Of a stretch of DNA of 8,808 nt, positions 7,631 through 8,808 are shown in pieces (within the stretch, counting starts at the first letter, position 1; every line of letters starts with the position of its first letter). The stretch is from Flavobacteriales bacterium. Lineage in GTDB: Bacteria; Bacteroidota; Bacteroidia; Flavobacteriales_E; Vicingaceae. The DNA lies in contig JAJCYN010000391.1 of NCBI GenBank assembly GCA_029262915.1, forward strand, positions 1-8,808, written 5' to 3'. Under the pieces are notes generated by a model. The model did no database searches. It was given only the letters and a program-made list of their open reading frames with translations, and was not told the DNA's origin. The position numbers and the translations under genes were made by a program.

Positions 7631-7662
7631 AAAAGCCTTAATTAATAATTAAGGCTTTTTTT
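7631..7662 (+). terminator. Strong intrinsic terminator of the bTHX-like gene, possibly bidirectional
   Basis: A perfect 13-bp stem (AAAAGCCTTAATT / AATTAAGGCTTTT) with a 3-base loop is followed by a run of T up to 7662, starting 4 bases after the stop codon of the small gene. On the minus strand the same stem is followed by TTTTAGTTTTATTTTTT, so it could also stop transcription arriving from the right. Confidence 0.9.
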
Positions 7663-7858
7663 ATTCGTTAATGTATTTCCAACACAGAAGGAACAACCAT
7701 CTCTTTTCCACATTCCATTTTACCTGGAACACTACCCAATCAACAGTTTCGGCTGCATATTCCGTAGTATTAATTCGTTCTAAACCTTCTAATTCTCTTG
7801 AATCAATCACTCTGTTTTCACTAAAAGCATATGGGCTATTCCCCAAAATATACAGCTT
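7661..7858 (-). pseudogene. Remnant of an Rhs-repeat core protein C-terminus
   Basis: A short open frame on the minus strand runs from just after a TAG (7859-7861) to a TAA at 7661-7663. It has no ATG near its upper end, and a TTG at 7844-7846 is the only usable start. It reads GNSPYAFSENRVIDSRELEGLE, closely resembling the conserved end of the Rhs-associated core in Bacteroidota (forms such as PYQFAxNxxIxxIDLEGLE), the junction after which a variable toxin domain normally begins. Only about 22 residues of core remain. The upstream Rhs repeats and DP-motif core are absent, and an antitoxin terminator lies 40 bases upstream, so the piece has no promoter. The remaining tail is Trp-rich and unlike a domain. 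In the neighbouring frame from about 7736 it reads GSVPGKMECGKEMVVPSVLE, which suggests a further frameshift. I read it as a dead fragment of a polymorphic-toxin gene. The family call rests on one motif. Confidence 0.55.
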
Positions 7859-7902
7859 CTATACATTAATTCTGACTATTTGGGTCACGAAGTTTTAGAC
7901 AT

Positions 7903-7929
7903 AAAAAAGCCCCAATTTTCATTGAGGCT
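7903..7929 (-). terminator. Intrinsic terminator of the toxin-antitoxin operon
   Basis: On the minus strand, AGCCTCAA pairs with TTGGGGCT (8 bp with one G-U pair) around a 6-base loop, followed by TTTTTT. It begins 32 bases past the antitoxin stop codon and closes the operon, cutting it off from the Rhs remnant beyond. Confidence 0.85.
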
Positions 7930-7961
7930 GCTTAGTGATTATCTTAATGAATACTTAGTGA

Positions 7962-8300
7962 CTAAGCCAATTTTAATTGTTGTCCTTTACTCATTTCTAC
8001 ATTGAAATTAACCTTTGTATGCAATGCTTTGAATACTCGAAGAACTGTAGATATAGTAACATTATTTACATTACGTTCTAGCTTAGATATTTGAGCCTTT
8101 TGAACTCCGATTAATTGACCCAATTGCTCTTGGGTTAATTCACGTTCTAGTCTAATCTTTTTTATCATTCCGCCAAGGACATCTAACGAAAGTTCTTGCT
8201 CATAGATTTCTCTATCCAAGCTTCCCTTCTTACCAACAACTTTATCTTTTACTTGGTCTAAACTGTATGTCTTTATTTTTTTTGTTCCCATAATCCGCAT
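7962..8300 (-). CDS. XRE-family antitoxin (HigA-like)
   Basis: A 112-residue DNA-binding protein. The Cro/C1-type helix-turn-helix spans about residues 43-95: MIKKIRLERELTQEQLGQL, then IGVQKAQISKLERNVNNVTI, with recognition-helix residues around 66-76. The first ~40 residues are charged and probably form the part that wraps the toxin. The C-terminal TKVNFNVEM strand is common in antitoxins paired with Gp49/HigB-like toxins. It is expected to neutralise the toxin encoded just upstream and to repress their shared promoter, probably through the palindrome at 8701-8720. The gap to the toxin stop is 20 bases, so the two are cotranscribed. Met1 (8298-8300) is the annotated start, and Met4 (8289-8291) is an equally possible one. 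Naming it higA would go beyond what the sequence shows. Confidence 0.9.
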   Translation of the reverse strand: MRIMGTKKIKTYSLDQVKDKVVGKKGSLDREIYEQELSLDVLGGMIKKIRLERELTQEQLGQLIGVQKAQISKLERNVNNVTISTVLRVFKALHTKVNFNVEMSKGQQLKLA

Positions 8301-8320
8301 TTTATAGTTAACTTATTTTT

Positions 8321-8653
8321 TCAGTCAAAGTATGCTTCCATTAGTTTTTCAGCACGCTTTATTTCTTTTGGTGGTGTTTTCTGGCTCTTCTTAATGAATC
8401 CGTGTGTACACACCACTAACACTTCCTTTTTATCTGTTTTATCCCAAAATGCCAATGTTCTATATTGTACTTTTTTATACAATGTTCTGAACTCCCATAT
8501 CTCAGTATTTTTTAACTTCTTAAATAACTTAGCATCTGTAACCAATTTAGATTTTTCAATGTTATAAATTATCTTCTTACTGGCATCCTTATCAATCTCT
8601 TTAAGAAAATCAAATGCATCTTCTAAAAACTCTACTTCAAACTTTTTCTGCAT
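8321..8653 (-). CDS. RelE/ParE-superfamily toxin, HigB/Gp49-like
   Basis: A 110-residue basic protein with the layout of phage Gp49/HigB-type toxins. It has an N-terminal helical pair (FLEDAFDFLKEIDKDASKKI, 9-28), then the beta core KLKNTEIWEFRTLYKKVQYRTLAFW (46-70) with the family's W-E-F-R element (53-56), and the closing VVCTHGFIKKSQKTPP followed by a helix (81-108). Members are usually ribosome-dependent mRNA interferases that slow growth until bound by the antitoxin. R56, R65, H84 and K88-K89 are candidate active-site positions by analogy, not by proof. It precedes the antitoxin, the reversed order typical of HigBA-like pairs. The length is full for the family and no disruption is seen, so the pair is probably functional. 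The ATG start lies 26 bases or so after the expected transcription start. Confidence 0.9.
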   Translation of the reverse strand: MQKKFEVEFLEDAFDFLKEIDKDASKKIIYNIEKSKLVTDAKLFKKLKNTEIWEFRTLYKKVQYRTLAFWDKTDKKEVLVVCTHGFIKKSQKTPPKEIKRAEKLMEAYFD

Positions 8654-8685
8654 CTACTGTTGTTTCTTACTATCTTTTTATACTA

Positions 8686-8693
8686 CAAATCTA
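8686..8693 (-). promoter_or_regulatory. -7 promoter box of the toxin-antitoxin operon
   Basis: TAGATTTG on the minus strand is an exact TAnnTTTG match, 32 bases before the toxin ATG. No exact TTTG lies at the proper distance. The best -33 candidate is TTTC (8715-8718 on the plus strand as GAAA), 21 bases upstream, and it falls inside the palindrome described separately. Confidence 0.55.
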
Positions 8694-8700
8694 CCAAAAA

Positions 8701-8720
8701 AGTTTCCATATATAGAAACT
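8701..8720. promoter_or_regulatory. 20-bp palindrome, candidate antitoxin operator
   Basis: AGTTTCCATATATAGAAACT is self-complementary at 9 of 10 base pairs: 6-bp outer arms AGTTTC / GAAACT, and only the pair next to them mismatched. It sits 7 bases upstream of the -7 box and covers the -33 region of the toxin-antitoxin promoter. There a dimeric XRE antitoxin or the toxin-antitoxin complex would block RNA polymerase. The position and symmetry are seen directly; the binding protein is inferred. Confidence 0.6.
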
Positions 8721-8808
8721 ATTTTTATTACTACATTATTGCCCTGTACCGTTCTCCTGTGCGGAGTTTAAAAGATTAGAGTATAATAGAGTGGAAAAAA
8801 CGGTAAAA
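8721..8808. other. Right-edge non-coding stretch with a spaced inverted repeat
   Basis: No gene was found here. TACCGTT (8747-8753) and AACGGTA (8799-8805) are 7-bp inverted arms 45 bases apart. The segment 8741-8765 (GCCCTGTACCGTTCTCCTGT, then GCGGA) is clearly richer in G+C than its surroundings. It could be the edge of a structured RNA or a mobile-element end beyond the window, or chance. Confidence 0.25.

Noticed and set aside
7866..7889. Frame reading RDPNSQN upstream of the Rhs remnant, similar in feel to the DP motif of Rhs cores
   Set aside because: Seven residues followed by a stop, in a different frame from the remnant; this could easily be chance.
7671..7898. 75-codon plus-strand open frame opposite the Rhs remnant
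   Set aside because: Its composition is like reverse-complement read-through, it has no recognisable motif, and the opposite strand carries a clear Rhs-core signature. It also runs into the antitoxin-side spacer without promoter support.
1..8808. CRISPR arrays, tRNA or rRNA genes, insertion sequences
   Set aside because: No regularly spaced repeats, no cloverleaf-like or rRNA sequence and no transposase motifs were found on either strand.

Overview
The window reads as an AT-rich chromosomal segment from a member of the Bacteroidota, most likely a Flavobacteriia-type organism. The grounds are a C-terminal type IX secretion sorting domain on a secreted glycosidase, TPR-fronted sensor kinases with an exported N-terminus, a fused alpha-beta 2-oxoacid dehydrogenase E1, a bTHX ribosomal protein, and promoter-like elements of the TAnnTTTG class instead of E. 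coli -35/-10 boxes. No Shine-Dalgarno signal is convincing anywhere, as expected for this phylum.

Left part (1-4783, all minus strand). Reading in the direction of transcription, a TPR sensor histidine kinase overlaps a NarL/LuxR-type response regulator by 8 bases and forms a two-component pair. After a small hairpin comes a secreted glycoside hydrolase family 5 enzyme with an export signal and a T9SS sorting tail. Next, with its own promoter-like element, is the start of a second exported TPR protein that runs off the left edge.

Middle (4817-7231, minus strand). A single large gene encodes an 804-residue E1 component of a branched-chain or related 2-oxoacid dehydrogenase complex, with the alpha and beta subunits joined in one chain. 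It ends only 33 bases before the kinase gene, so read-through into the two-component operon is possible. E2 and E3 are not in the window.

Divergent from E1 (7378-7626, plus strand) is a small gene whose first 27 residues match ribosomal protein bTHX, extended by a 55-residue lysine/alanine/proline tail like those of histone H1-like proteins. A strong 13-bp-stem terminator follows.

Right part (7661-8808, minus strand) looks accessory. It holds a promoterless scrap of an Rhs-repeat core C-terminus and, upstream of it, a toxin-first type II toxin-antitoxin operon: a HigB/RelE-like toxin followed by an XRE antitoxin. This operon has its own terminator, a promoter-like box and a near-perfect 20-bp palindrome that is a good candidate autoregulatory operator. 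The last ~70 bases are somewhat richer in G+C, carry a spaced inverted repeat and contain no identified gene.

No wholly new multi-gene system is evident. The most noteworthy items are the bTHX/H1-like fusion, the Rhs remnant beside the toxin-antitoxin pair, the operator palindrome, and the juxtaposition of a TPR two-component system with a T9SS-secreted glycosidase.
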